48,782 nt of DNA from positions 1 through 48,782 of the forward strand of contig CALDEM010000033.1 in the NCBI GenBank assembly GCA_937942435.1. The letters run 5' to 3'. Made by a program: the position numbers and the translations under genes. The DNA comes from an uncultured Saprospiraceae bacterium. Its GTDB lineage: Bacteria; Bacteroidota; Bacteroidia; Chitinophagales; Saprospiraceae. Numbering within the stretch: position 1 is the stretch's first letter; every line of letters starts with the position of its first letter. Below the pieces are notes generated by a model, which was given only the letters and a program-made list of their open reading frames with translations, did not search any database and was not told the origin of the DNA. Positions 1 to 8,442 of this stretch are shown here, piece after piece.

Positions 1-1
1 G

Positions 2-74
2 AGCGGGAGACGAGACTCGAACCCGCGACCCTCAGCTTGGAAGGCTGATGCTCTACCAACTGAGCTACTCCCGC
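2..74 (-). tRNA. tRNA-Gly (anticodon TCC)
   Basis: Read on the minus strand, this 73-nt stretch folds as a cloverleaf. The acceptor stem GCGGGAG pairs with CTCCCGC and is followed by discriminator T. The D arm has AGCTCAGTTGGTAGAGC, the anticodon loop contains TCC, and the T arm has GGTTCGAGTC. No CCA is encoded. It is the last of three tRNA genes (Thr, Tyr, Gly) read in the same direction. This order normally precedes tuf in bacteria, so tuf is likely just beyond the left edge of the window (inference). Confidence 0.97.
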
Positions 75-214
75 AATTAAGTGATAGAGATGTATATCTA
101 CATTTCTGCTCACTTCAACATTTCAATCTTTCTAAGTATTGCAAAAAACACTGATGCTTCTCGCGACACAAGTTCTTCTACTGACAAAGACTCTAAGTGA
201 CCACACTCCCTCTG

Positions 215-297
215 TGGGGGTGATAGGAATCGAACCTATTCAGACATAGTCACCAGATTTACAGTCTGGCCCGGCTCTCCAACTCCGGCGCACCCCC
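215..297 (-). tRNA. tRNA-Tyr (anticodon GTA)
   Basis: This is an 83-nt class II tRNA on the minus strand. The acceptor stem GGGGGTG pairs with CACCCCC, discriminator A follows, and the anticodon loop reads CTGTAAA with GTA. A long variable arm follows the anticodon stem, as expected for bacterial tRNA-Tyr. The T loop contains GGTTCGATTCC. It is the middle gene of the Thr-Tyr-Gly cluster. Confidence 0.97.
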
Positions 298-369
298 TTC
301 CACTTCTTCACTTAATCGCCACAAAAAAATGTGACAACTATTTGTCTAATGTCAAACGAAGAATACTTG

Positions 370-443
370 AGCCAGCAGAGGGATTCGAACCCCCGACCCG
401 CTGATTACAAATCAGCTGCTCTGGCCAACTGAGCTATGCTGGC
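370..443 (-). tRNA. tRNA-Thr (anticodon TGT)
   Basis: This is a 74-nt cloverleaf on the minus strand. The acceptor stem GCCAGCA pairs with TGCTGGC and is followed by discriminator T. The anticodon loop is TTTGTAA with TGT, and the T arm contains GGGTTCGAATCCC. It is the first gene of the tRNA cluster and lies about 110 bp downstream of the recombinase gene stop. Confidence 0.97.
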
Positions 444-514
444 ATGCTCTGACTGGTAGATAGTACCAATCACTCTTCAATTAATACCTTCTCCTCTTCC
501 GGAAAAAGCGAGTG

Positions 515-522
515 CAAAAGTA
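515..522 (-). promoter_or_regulatory. Candidate -7 promoter box of the tRNA cluster
   Basis: The minus strand reads TACTTTTG, matching the Bacteroidota -7 consensus TAnnTTTG. It lies 72 nt upstream of tRNA-Thr and after the xerC-like stop. A weak TTTC sits about 20 nt upstream where a -33 TTTG would be expected. The call rests on this match and its position. Confidence 0.45.
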
Positions 523-553
523 TAACAAAAATCAGAATAGTGAAACCGCTGAA

Positions 554-1450
554 TTATCTTTTTTTTGCAGCCCGCGGATGAGCCTTGCTATAGACGTCTT
601 TTAATCGCTCTATACTGTTGTGTGTATAGATCTGTGTCGCCGCTAAACTTGCATGTCCCAAGAGCTCTTTTATAGCATTTAGCTCCGCCCCATTATCCGC
701 TAAATGAGTAGCAAAACTATGCCTCAAAATATGAGGACTACGTTTTTCAACAGTAGAAACTCCTGATAGCCAACGCTTTACCTTACCATAGACAAACTTA
801 GGGTACATCTTCTTGCCACGGTCGGTTACTAAGAGATAGTGGTCACAATTATCAAACTCAGCATTCCTTAGTGATATATATCTCTCTATCATGTTGGACA
901 GATCTATAGAGATAGGGATTAATCTTTCTTTATTTCCTTTTCCTAATACTTTTATTGATTTGCGAGAGACATTTACGTCAGTGTCCTTAAGGTTGATCAG
1001 CTCAGAACGACGTATACCTGTCTGATACAAGAGATTAATCAACATCAAATCCCTCTTTGCTTCGAAGGTATCTTGCTCTTCGAGAGCTGCTAAGCCTCGA
1101 TCTATGTCATCCTTACGAACGACAGTTGGTAGCCGCTTGGATAGCTTCGGTCCATTTATCTTAGCTGCAGGATTGATAAGAAGCTCCCCTATCTTTTTCT
1201 GATACTTATAGTAGGTCTTAATGGAGCTCAACTTTCTATTGACAGACTTAGGTGCGTAGCCATTGTTCATCAGATACACTACCCATGATCTAACATGTAG
1301 ATGAGTCGCTAAGCTCATATCAGTTAGCTCAAGATGCGTGATCAAGTACTGTGCATACTGATCTATATCTTTAACATATGAGGAGATCGTGTGCACTGAG
1401 TATTGACGCTCATACCTCAAGTAATTTGTAAATGACTCAATATTTGTCAT
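554..1450 (-). CDS. xerC: XerC/XerD-type tyrosine recombinase
   Basis: This 298-aa protein has the size and layout of the Xer recombinases that resolve chromosome dimers at dif sites. An N-terminal SAM-like DNA-binding domain (about residues 1-85) precedes the catalytic domain. All catalytic residues are visible: R147 in TGIRRSE, K171 in GKGNKER, H240 and R243 in HILRH, H266 in LLGHAS and the nucleophile Y275 in IYTH. The start is ATG. It lies directly upstream of the Thr-Tyr-Gly tRNA cluster, a familiar Bacteroidota arrangement. In many relatives a ribosome hibernation factor gene (hpf/raiA) sits between the two; none fits in the 110 bp here. Whether this paralogue acts as XerC or XerD cannot be told from sequence alone. 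Confidence 0.93.
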   Translation of the reverse strand: MTNIESFTNYLRYERQYSVHTISSYVKDIDQYAQYLITHLELTDMSLATHLHVRSWVVYLMNNGYAPKSVNRKLSSIKTYYKYQKKIGELLINPAAKINGPKLSKRLPTVVRKDDIDRGLAALEEQDTFEAKRDLMLINLLYQTGIRRSELINLKDTDVNVSRKSIKVLGKGNKERLIPISIDLSNMIERYISLRNAEFDNCDHYLLVTDRGKKMYPKFVYGKVKRWLSGVSTVEKRSPHILRHSFATHLADNGAELNAIKELLGHASLAATQIYTHNSIERLKDVYSKAHPRAAKKR

Positions 1451-1516
1451 ATTACAAAAATACGTAATTTATATATTACTCGTGCACAATGATTTGAGCA
1501 CTATATCCGTATAACT

Positions 1517-2221
1517 CTACTTTGCTTCAAGCGAATAGGCTAACACCTTAGCGATATCATCTTCTTCCTTATGACTCAATTTGTTCTTAGATATATAGCT
1601 TTTGATGCTTTTATCAGAATTAAAGAACTTTTGAAGATCCTTTTTACTTTTTATTCGAGTCAATGCGCCGTCTTTCTCGATGAAACGCAGTTTAGTAACC
1701 CTTACTCGATCTTTTTTGAGTTCACCCAGCATAAGCGGGTTCTCCTCACTGACGTTTCTGACTTCAGGTTTATATGATACTAAGACAGAGTAATCACCTA
1801 TCTCAATAGTTTTTACTAATCCAGGTAATCGGTTTCCTTCATAAAAGTAGTAATGTTTGGATTTGTATGAAACAGGCTTGTCTGTTTTATCCATATACTT
1901 AAATGAGTCAAACATGCTGCTATATAATTGCAAGTGTTCTCCTGCACGGTGTATCTCAACATGACCTCTAAGCAAATTAAACTTTACACTATCCACTCCA
2001 ACAGTAGATTCGTCAGGTAACTTAAACTCTGCCGGTTGCCAGTCATCATGTAGGTAAATATCGCCCTGATAAATATCAGTATCATAGATTCTTTTGGACT
2101 GAAGCGAAAGATTAGAGTAGTTTATAAAATTAGCATCCTTACCCTTGACAGCGATCTGCCCATAAGAGGAAGTTGAAAAGGAGATGGTAATTATAAAAAT
2201 CAGACCAGTTAGTAATTTCAT
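1517..2221 (-). CDS. Exported protein of unknown function
   Basis: I do not recognise a family. The 234-aa product begins with a clear signal peptide ending in SYGQ (cleavage near residue 21-22) and has no Cys at the site, so it is probably periplasmic or secreted. The mature part is rich in Lys, Asp and Tyr. A middle section looks like beta strands (roughly residues 35-150), and the C-terminal 60 residues are charged and probably helical. Its ATG overlaps the TGA of the upstream FG-GAP gene (ATGA overlap), so the two are probably translationally coupled. It is the last gene of a three-gene group with the arylsulfotransferase-like and FG-GAP genes, which suggests a shared extracellular or envelope task (inference). 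Confidence 0.8.
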   Translation of the reverse strand: MKLLTGLIFIITISFSTSSYGQIAVKGKDANFINYSNLSLQSKRIYDTDIYQGDIYLHDDWQPAEFKLPDESTVGVDSVKFNLLRGHVEIHRAGEHLQLYSSMFDSFKYMDKTDKPVSYKSKHYYFYEGNRLPGLVKTIEIGDYSVLVSYKPEVRNVSEENPLMLGELKKDRVRVTKLRFIEKDGALTRIKSKKDLQKFFNSDKSIKSYISKNKLSHKEEDDIAKVLAYSLEAK

Positions 2222-5200
2222 TTGCTCTTTTTTTCTTTGATAGATTCTATGTCAAAACTGATCATAGCTGGAGTATCATTATTTCTCAACACTATGACCT
2301 TCTTCTTTCCTTCGTTGGATCCCTTCATTAAGTCGATCGATCTAAGATCACCCGAAATATACAAGTAATAAGCTTGGTTATCAAGCTCATATGTCCCTCC
2401 TTTATTGAGTAGTACCATACCGCTACCTCCGTCTAGTCTTGGTGTTTCAACTTCTGTGTCATATATCGTCCCTATGGCTATCAGATCATCTAATTGATCA
2501 TTGTTAAGATCGATAGAGAGCACATCCCTTACGGGAAATGATTGCATCTCGACAGGCAGCTTTTGACTCTTGAACTTGAAATCACCTTCATTAAGGAGTA
2601 TGACTGAACTGGTGGTCGTCACACTCTTTTTATATGTATCAGACAGATTATCACTTCCGTAAATATCAAGTAAACTTGAAGAAGCATACTCTTGATAAGA
2701 CTCAAACTTTTCTTGTATAAATGGAAGCTGTTCTGTTGAACATTCCTTTCCTCTGACTGGTACGTACTCGCCTTTGTACTTCTTGCTCAAGACAAGGTCA
2801 TGCGTTTTGTTTTCATCTAGGTCACCTGCATAGACTAAGAGTGGAGAATCAGAAGAAGCTTTCAATTTGTAATTCTTCCCTATGTTGCCTAACACATAAT
2901 CTTGATCTCCGTCTCCATCCACATCCGTAGCAGTGACTGAAAACCAAAGTCCTTTTTCTTGAAACGCCATATCTACTAACCCAAATGAACCATTAGAATT
3001 TTTAAATATCCATGGTTGCTCCCACTCACCAACTACGATGATATCCATCCATCCATCACCATTCATATCTGTTACTTCAATATCATTGACGATGCCCACA
3101 GCTGATAAATCTGGAATGACACTTTGGGTCACATCTTTTAATACACCTTCAACATTTTCAAATAAAAAAGAAGGAGCGGACAAAGGATATTTTTGAGGGA
3201 CGATACGGTTTCCTACTAAAACATCCATATCGCCATCATTATCATAATCAATCTCTACAATAGCACCTCCGACTACTGATCCACTTTCTATCTGTTGATT
3301 TGATTTAGTCCATGTCCCTAATTCATTGATGTATAAGCGATCTTTATAAAACTGAGAGCCTTCTTCATATGCATTGCCCCCACTTATCACTATAAGGTCT
3401 TTATCTCCATCCATATCAATATCACTAAACATAGCAGCGACATCTTCATACATTTTATCTTTTTCAAAGGCTTCAGGTTCTTCCACCTTGTAGGATACTC
3501 CATCACTCATATATATCACTGCAGGCTGACCAACTGAAGAACCGATAAACAAATCTTCTATACCATCATCGTTGACATCAGCTTTTGCTAAGGAGGGGCC
3601 ATATGATGATTGTTTATATGGTAACAAAACTTCTTTTGCAAAGTCATTATACTCATTCTCGCTGTGGTTATAATCTATACCAAAAGCCATCGCCGGAACT
3701 GTGCTCAATTTTCTTTCGACTTTAGCTACACTATGATTCCCATCACCTTGGTTTTTCTTATCAATGAGAAGTGTTTGATTGGCCTTTACATTCTCTTTAA
3801 CAATGGTAGATCCATCTAAAAATTCGATTACAACCTTATCTATAGATTCAACATGGCCGATCCCAAAGTGAGCGAGAGGTTCTACAGAGCTCATATAGCC
3901 CCGGACTCTTCTGATCTCTGACATTCGTTGTTGTCCATCATATGTTATCCGTACTGTAGCATGTTGGCCAGCATCTTGAGCCAGTTTTACATTTAGATAG
4001 TTATGATGAGTACTTGCCTCATTCTCATATAGTAATGCTTCTTGATCTATATTATTGATCAGCAAGTCGAGGTCTCCATCATTATCCAAGTCAGCTGTAG
4101 CAGCGCCATTAGAAAAAGTAGATTTCTCTAACCCCCATGACTTTTGTACTTCCTCAAATTCTAATTTGTTTTTTTGTTGAAAAACAACATTTGGTAAAGA
4201 TTCACTGGGTATAGAATTATAAAGTTCTTCCTTGACGCTCAACGGCACCTTATTGTTGTGGGCCGCTTTTGCTTGATTGACTTTATTTTTAAAATCATTG
4301 TCTATGGCATACTTCCTATATCCGTTACTTACAAATATATCAGCCCAGCCATCTTGATTATAATCATCGATCAGCGCACTCCAACTCCAGTCTGTTGTAG
4401 CTACGCCAGAAAGGTGGGCCATGTTTTTATATCTATTGCCTCCATCATTGACTAAAAGAGAATTGAACATGTATTGATGAGGAAAGCCAAATGTGTTCAC
4501 CAGTAGATCGAAGCTCGGCAAATCCATAGATGCCATCAACGTCTTGGATCGCACGTGATCTTTGGCAGCCATATCTAGTACAAATATGTCTTGTAGCCCA
4601 TCATTGTCTAAGTCGGCAACATCTAATCCCATACCAAAAAAGGACATCTGATTGAGGTGCACTTTAGATCTATCTGAGAATGATCCGTTTTTTCTATTTA
4701 TATAAAGGTTGTCAGGTTGATAGTAGTCGTTGGCCATATAAATATCTAACCAGCCATCCTGATTAAAATCACTTATAGCCAAACCAAGACCAAAAGTAGG
4801 AGCTGTTATACCGCTCTCTATTGTCACATCTTTAAAGATGCCATCTTGGTTCTCATACATGTGCGAATAAGACGTATAAGCCTCTTCTTCGCGCTCTAAC
4901 AACAATCGATGAAAGGTAACGGGATCATAGCCGTAGAAGTCGCTTTCATTCATAACGATACAGTCCATATCCCCGTCCTTGTCGTAGTCAAAGAATGCCG
5001 ACTGAGTACTGATCCCTTGATCATCAAGTCCATAAGCGTTGGCTGACTCAGTAAATGTCAAATCTTTGTTATTGATATAAAGTCTATTTTTTCTTTCTTC
5101 TTTTGATAAAGGACCACCTTGGCTAACATAGATATCTAACCATCCGTCGCCGTTAACATCTACATAGGTAACACCATTAGCCCACCCTTTACCAACATTG

Positions 5201-5553
5201 ATACCTGATGAGGCCGAGATATCCTCAAATTGCAAATTGCCTTTGTTGAGATATAACTTATTAGCGACTTGGTTACCACTGAAAAAGACATCTTCTAACC
5301 CATCGTTATTAATGTCCCCGACACCCACTCCTGCTCCATTATAGAAGTAGTCGAAGTCTAACAAATTAGATTTTGTAGCTACGTCAGGTATAAGATCATT
5401 AGAGAAAGTTATCCCTGAGTGAGATGAACTCACTTCACTAAAGACTTTAAACGATTCTAATTTTTTTTCTTTAGGTGAAGAGCAAGATAACATGATCACG
5501 ATCATCGTGGCTACAAGACTTAGCCCAGTGATTTTTTCTAATTTAAAGTTCAT
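2218..5553 (-). CDS. FG-GAP/VCBS repeat lipoprotein with ASPIC/UnbV domain
   Basis: This is a large surface or periplasmic lipoprotein of 1111 aa. The N-terminal signal ends in the lipobox LSCSS (Cys near residue 24). I count about 14 calcium-binding-type loops of the form DxNxDGxxD, for example DINNDGLEDVF, DVNGDGWLDIY, DFNQDGWLDIY and DYDNDGDMDVL. They fall into two sets, typical of two FG-GAP/VCBS beta-propellers. Between them (about residues 520-600) is an ASPIC/UnbV-like segment with RGYMSSVEPLAHFGIG. Such proteins are common in Bacteroidota, often near SusCD genes, and are thought to bind ligands; no catalytic residues are evident. It follows the arylsulfotransferase-like gene by 6 bp and overlaps the next gene by 4 bp, so it is very probably part of one operon. 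Confidence 0.93.
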   Translation of the reverse strand: MNFKLEKITGLSLVATMIVIMLSCSSPKEKKLESFKVFSEVSSSHSGITFSNDLIPDVATKSNLLDFDYFYNGAGVGVGDINNDGLEDVFFSGNQVANKLYLNKGNLQFEDISASSGINVGKGWANGVTYVDVNGDGWLDIYVSQGGPLSKEERKNRLYINNKDLTFTESANAYGLDDQGISTQSAFFDYDKDGDMDCIVMNESDFYGYDPVTFHRLLLEREEEAYTSYSHMYENQDGIFKDVTIESGITAPTFGLGLAISDFNQDGWLDIYMANDYYQPDNLYINRKNGSFSDRSKVHLNQMSFFGMGLDVADLDNDGLQDIFVLDMAAKDHVRSKTLMASMDLPSFDLLVNTFGFPHQYMFNSLLVNDGGNRYKNMAHLSGVATTDWSWSALIDDYNQDGWADIFVSNGYRKYAIDNDFKNKVNQAKAAHNNKVPLSVKEELYNSIPSESLPNVVFQQKNKLEFEEVQKSWGLEKSTFSNGAATADLDNDGDLDLLINNIDQEALLYENEASTHHNYLNVKLAQDAGQHATVRITYDGQQRMSEIRRVRGYMSSVEPLAHFGIGHVESIDKVVIEFLDGSTIVKENVKANQTLLIDKKNQGDGNHSVAKVERKLSTVPAMAFGIDYNHSENEYNDFAKEVLLPYKQSSYGPSLAKADVNDDGIEDLFIGSSVGQPAVIYMSDGVSYKVEEPEAFEKDKMYEDVAAMFSDIDMDGDKDLIVISGGNAYEEGSQFYKDRLYINELGTWTKSNQQIESGSVVGGAIVEIDYDNDGDMDVLVGNRIVPQKYPLSAPSFLFENVEGVLKDVTQSVIPDLSAVGIVNDIEVTDMNGDGWMDIIVVGEWEQPWIFKNSNGSFGLVDMAFQEKGLWFSVTATDVDGDGDQDYVLGNIGKNYKLKASSDSPLLVYAGDLDENKTHDLVLSKKYKGEYVPVRGKECSTEQLPFIQEKFESYQEYASSSLLDIYGSDNLSDTYKKSVTTTSSVILLNEGDFKFKSQKLPVEMQSFPVRDVLSIDLNNDQLDDLIAIGTIYDTEVETPRLDGGSGMVLLNKGGTYELDNQAYYLYISGDLRSIDLMKGSNEGKKKVIVLRNNDTPAMISFDIESIKEKKSK

Positions 5554-5559
5554 CTCAAC

Positions 5560-7203
5560 TTAGAGTTTTATAAATCGCGATGTTATGTCATCTACTCTTA
5601 TAAAATAGATCCCTTCGGCTAGCCAGCGTAGATCAAGATCTACTAAGTAGTTGGAGATATATTGTCTTCTGATCAGCGCTCCCGAATAATCATATATATC
5701 TAAAGTCGCATCATCTGGTATACTTCTTTCGATTGTTAACGAAGAAGTAGTAGGATTGGGATAGATCATAAAATCATTGACCTTAGTATCTACAGTATTG
5801 GTGATTAGAAAATCACAAAACTCTTCATTAGGTGCATTTTCGACAAATCCTTTAGGACTCAAATCTCTATTAGCAAATCCTTCAAAGTCTTTGCCATATC
5901 TCTCTATTCTGAAGGTCAAGTTGTTGTTGATGCTAAGTGTAGTATCTCCTTGGTCTAAGGGACTTCCTGCCTTTATGGGTGTTATGTACTCCCAAGTGAT
6001 CTTATCTTCTTGTGTTATCTCGTAGGAAAAGCCCCATCGACCTGCACATACGAGCATATTTCCATTAGGTAGTAGTTGTGCACTTGAAAGCGAATTAGAA
6101 ACACTTCTCGGATCTGCCGGATGAGAAACTACTCGATCAAAGTCGATTGGGCCATAAGTATTTCCGTCAAGGGCATAATTGCCATCAGCAGAAAGTGGTG
6201 TCGATAAAACACAAGCAGTTGATAAAGTCTCAGATATCCTATTGTTAAAAAGGACTATCCTTCCATTGTCACTAGACTCTGAGCCAGAACTCGAAGAAAC
6301 CCAATGAACATCATGTTGAAAAAAGAGTTGCTGCTCACCTTCTCTGTCATACGCTTTAGGGTTGCCCCATCTATACAGTAGATCACCCCCTCTACCAGAT
6401 GTACCTCCATCATGGCCAGCAGCCTCTTCAGTAGTTGTTGAGTGATCTATGATCCAAAACTCATTGAAGTACGGTACACTCACTACAATTTGATCCAATG
6501 TGGGGTTATAATCTATGGCATTGATATGTAACCAGTCAGGGTGACCATCATGTTCATCATAGTTTATATTGATTAATTCTGGATGATCTGAAACTACGCC
6601 ATAATTGCCTCTGGAAGGATCAAACTCTTGGATAAGATGATCCCATGCCTTCCAAGTCCAAACGATTACATTTTCCGTTGGGTCCCACTCAAGTATAACC
6701 TCAGGCCAAAGTTTATCTTGGTCTAAAAGAGCAGGGTTTCTGCCCGCTTCTACAGATTGCTCCAAACTCTTCAACTCCCATGCAATCATCAAAACGTTAC
6801 CATTAGGCATTGGTGCGATATCATGGTGTAATCGCATCAAGCTATCGTTGAGTGTAAATGAAGCCTCAGACACCCCGTCCCAATCCACAATCTCGACAGT
6901 CTCACCACCACCACCTGCCCATATAGGATCATTGACTGCAGACGTCTGAAGTCGTTTACATCTTATAAGTTGTCCAGTTTCTATGATGTAGGCAGAATTA
7001 CCAGGAACAGTAGGTTCCATATCTGTCCATGAGTGCACGACCTCTCCACAATTGTTGATCAGATATACGGTAGACTGGTTGTGTGGAAAAAGAAGGTTAT
7101 AGCCATCATAAATAGAGGTTTGACTATGCGATAGGAGACCTACCGTATTTTGCGCTTGAAGACAAAAAGTGCAGTAAATAAATATCAAAACCACTAATTT
7201 CAT
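5560..7203 (-). CDS. Arylsulfotransferase-like T9SS-exported protein
   Basis: This 547-aa protein has a signal peptide ending in LQAQ. Its body resembles the arylsulfotransferase (ASST) family, a six-bladed propeller: note VYLINNCGEVVHSW, LHHDIAPMPNGNVLM, ILEWDP, HPDWLHINAIDYNP and the later SSAQLLPNGNMLVC. The last 80 or so residues form a type A T9SS sorting domain (YPNPTTSS, then GIYFIRV near the end), so it should be exported across the outer membrane and perhaps anchored. Known ASSTs move sulfate between phenolic compounds; many Bacteroidota members have no tested activity, so the substrate is unknown. It stops 6 bp before the FG-GAP lipoprotein gene. A short relic of a related gene lies about 1 kb upstream (8182-8313). 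Confidence 0.85.
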   Translation of the reverse strand: MKLVVLIFIYCTFCLQAQNTVGLLSHSQTSIYDGYNLLFPHNQSTVYLINNCGEVVHSWTDMEPTVPGNSAYIIETGQLIRCKRLQTSAVNDPIWAGGGGETVEIVDWDGVSEASFTLNDSLMRLHHDIAPMPNGNVLMIAWELKSLEQSVEAGRNPALLDQDKLWPEVILEWDPTENVIVWTWKAWDHLIQEFDPSRGNYGVVSDHPELININYDEHDGHPDWLHINAIDYNPTLDQIVVSVPYFNEFWIIDHSTTTEEAAGHDGGTSGRGGDLLYRWGNPKAYDREGEQQLFFQHDVHWVSSSSGSESSDNGRIVLFNNRISETLSTACVLSTPLSADGNYALDGNTYGPIDFDRVVSHPADPRSVSNSLSSAQLLPNGNMLVCAGRWGFSYEITQEDKITWEYITPIKAGSPLDQGDTTLSINNNLTFRIERYGKDFEGFANRDLSPKGFVENAPNEEFCDFLITNTVDTKVNDFMIYPNPTTSSLTIERSIPDDATLDIYDYSGALIRRQYISNYLVDLDLRWLAEGIYFIRVDDITSRFIKL

Positions 7204-7226
7204 TCCAAAACTTTTACGCTAAATTA

Positions 7227-7263
7227 TAAAAGAAAATGCCCAATTATTAAAAATAATTGGGCA
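7227..7263 (-). terminator. Rho-independent terminator after the Cys-rich lipoprotein gene
   Basis: A perfect 12-bp inverted repeat (7237-7248 with 7252-7263) has a 3-nt loop. On the minus strand it is followed by TTTTCTTTTA. It lies 31 bp after the lipoprotein stop and 33 bp before the next gene start, so it should limit read-through into the arylsulfotransferase-like gene. No convincing promoter box is visible in the short space after it. Confidence 0.85.
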
Positions 7264-7293
7264 CTGAATAATGGCCTTTAACTTGGAGTTTAT

Positions 7294-7803
7294 TTAATTC
7301 ACATTAGCAAAGCAGCCATTTCGTAAAGAAGCGGCTGCATGTGCAAATGTAGCTCCTCCTCCATCACTCGCTGGCGAACCACAATTACCCCAAGCATGGG
7401 CAGTACATAAAGGTCCTGTTCCTGAAGAAAAAGCAATAACACCTGAACAACAATTAGATTTAAACACCCAAGGACCGCCATGACAGTTCGCTTCTGCATT
7501 AAAGCTATTCGACTTATAATTCGACTTCAGGTGCTTGTTTCTCGCTATACCAGACCTTAACAAAGTTGAAACAAGGCTCATTCCATTTTCACTACCTTTT
7601 GATTTTTCATCTAAGAGAGCTTCCCATTCCGAAAAGGGTACTTCGACAGTAAAGCCTTCAGAGCTCAATTCATAATTCTTCTCAATCAAGAGATCAACAC
7701 TTTCTTCCAAAGAGATGTAATCATTCTCAATCGCTTCTTCGGAGCAAGAAAATAATAAAAGACTCAAAAAATACATGAGTAAAAATTGAATAATTTTTTT
7801 CAT
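7294..7803 (-). CDS. Small lipoprotein with a Cys/Gly-rich C-terminal module
   Basis: I do not recognise a family. The 169-aa product has a signal peptide with lipobox LLFSC (Cys20). An acidic, probably helical segment follows (about residues 21-85), then a basic linker. The C-terminal module (about residues 105-169) contains six cysteines (C107, C118, C119, C133, C141, C164) and many Gly, Ala and Ser residues. Apart from the lipobox there are no cysteines before residue 107, so the last third is a distinct unit. An exported protein with an even Cys count suggests disulfides; metal binding is possible. A strong terminator follows the gene, and the upstream 370 bp is very AT-rich. A secreted peptide precursor was considered, but the lipobox argues for a membrane-tethered protein. 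Confidence 0.8.
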   Translation of the reverse strand: MKKIIQFLLMYFLSLLLFSCSEEAIENDYISLEESVDLLIEKNYELSSEGFTVEVPFSEWEALLDEKSKGSENGMSLVSTLLRSGIARNKHLKSNYKSNSFNAEANCHGGPWVFKSNCCSGVIAFSSGTGPLCTAHAWGNCGSPASDGGGATFAHAAASLRNGCFANVN

Positions 7804-8181
7804 AATAGATGCATTTAAATATTAACTAATAAATAAATCTACGATATTATATTGTATAAACACATTATTTCAGATATATTTATATATATATACCATTAAT
7901 GCAATATTTAATGCTGTTTTATTCCGTATTTAAACTTTTTTATTCCATTTGCTGATCATTTTAATAAGAGTATATTTTATAATATATAGTACCAATTGAA
8001 TATTCTATTCACTAGAAAATTCATTTATGTAGAATGAAGTTAGGGTTTGATAAGCATTCAACTGTTTTCCTCTTGACCGATTAATGAAGGTTTATGAAGA
8101 AAAAGAGCCTATCAGTATGATTGGTTTTTTTGTAGTAAAAAGTAACATAAACTGTCTGGTCAGGGATTGGTACATTTGACT
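7804..8181. other. AT-rich intergenic stretch without a gene
   Basis: I find no credible coding region on either strand; the longest ATG-started frames I checked are under 20 codons. Composition is visibly more AT-rich than the surroundings, especially 7804-8000, with runs such as TATATTTATATATATATA. A repeated TTAATGC occurs twice close together near 7894-7914. The stretch probably carries the promoter of the Cys-rich lipoprotein gene, but I see no TAnnTTTG match in the right direction. Confidence 0.5.
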
Positions 8182-8313
8182 CTATAACTTCGGATTTACA
8201 ATCTGTCCAAAGTTGTCTATGAGATAGGCAGTCGACTGATCGAACGGATATAGCAAGTTATAACTATTGTAAGAGAAAGTCTGGCTATAAGGGCATAAGT
8301 CTAATCGTATTCC
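8182..8313 (-). pseudogene. Remnant of an arylsulfotransferase-like gene 5' end
   Basis: The minus-strand translation contains YNLLYPFDQSTAYLI followed by DNFGQIV. This matches the N-terminal part of the intact protein at 5560-7203 (YNLLFPHNQSTVYLI, then NNCGEVV). The readable match spans roughly 40 codons and ends in TAG at 8182-8184. Upstream the similarity seems to continue in another frame after a small indel near 8314-8320. No start codon or downstream part of the gene survives. It is best explained as the relic of a tandem duplicate or of a former neighbour of the intact gene. Confidence 0.75.
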
Positions 8314-8373
8314 TTCCAGCTAACGGCGGATACAATGTGCAAATATGTAAGGCTATGAGAGTCATAATAAAAA

Positions 8374-8413
8374 TAAAAAAGCCACACTCTACTATTAGAG
8401 TGTGGCTTTTCAT
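8374..8413 (-). terminator. Rho-independent terminator of the first sus operon
   Basis: A perfect 10-bp GC-containing stem (GCCACACTCT at 8381-8390 with 8397-8406) has a 6-nt loop and is flanked by A and T runs on both sides. It can therefore act in both directions. It lies about 30 bp after the stop of the lipoprotein gene at 8443 and should end the susC-susD-lipoprotein transcript. Confidence 0.9.
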
Positions 8414-8442
8414 TTAATATGCTAATGTGAAATAATCACATC

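Noticed and set aside
7294..7803. The Cys-rich lipoprotein as a ribosomally made peptide precursor (RiPP).
   Set aside because: It has a lipobox signal peptide, and no modification, protease or ABC export genes are adjacent.
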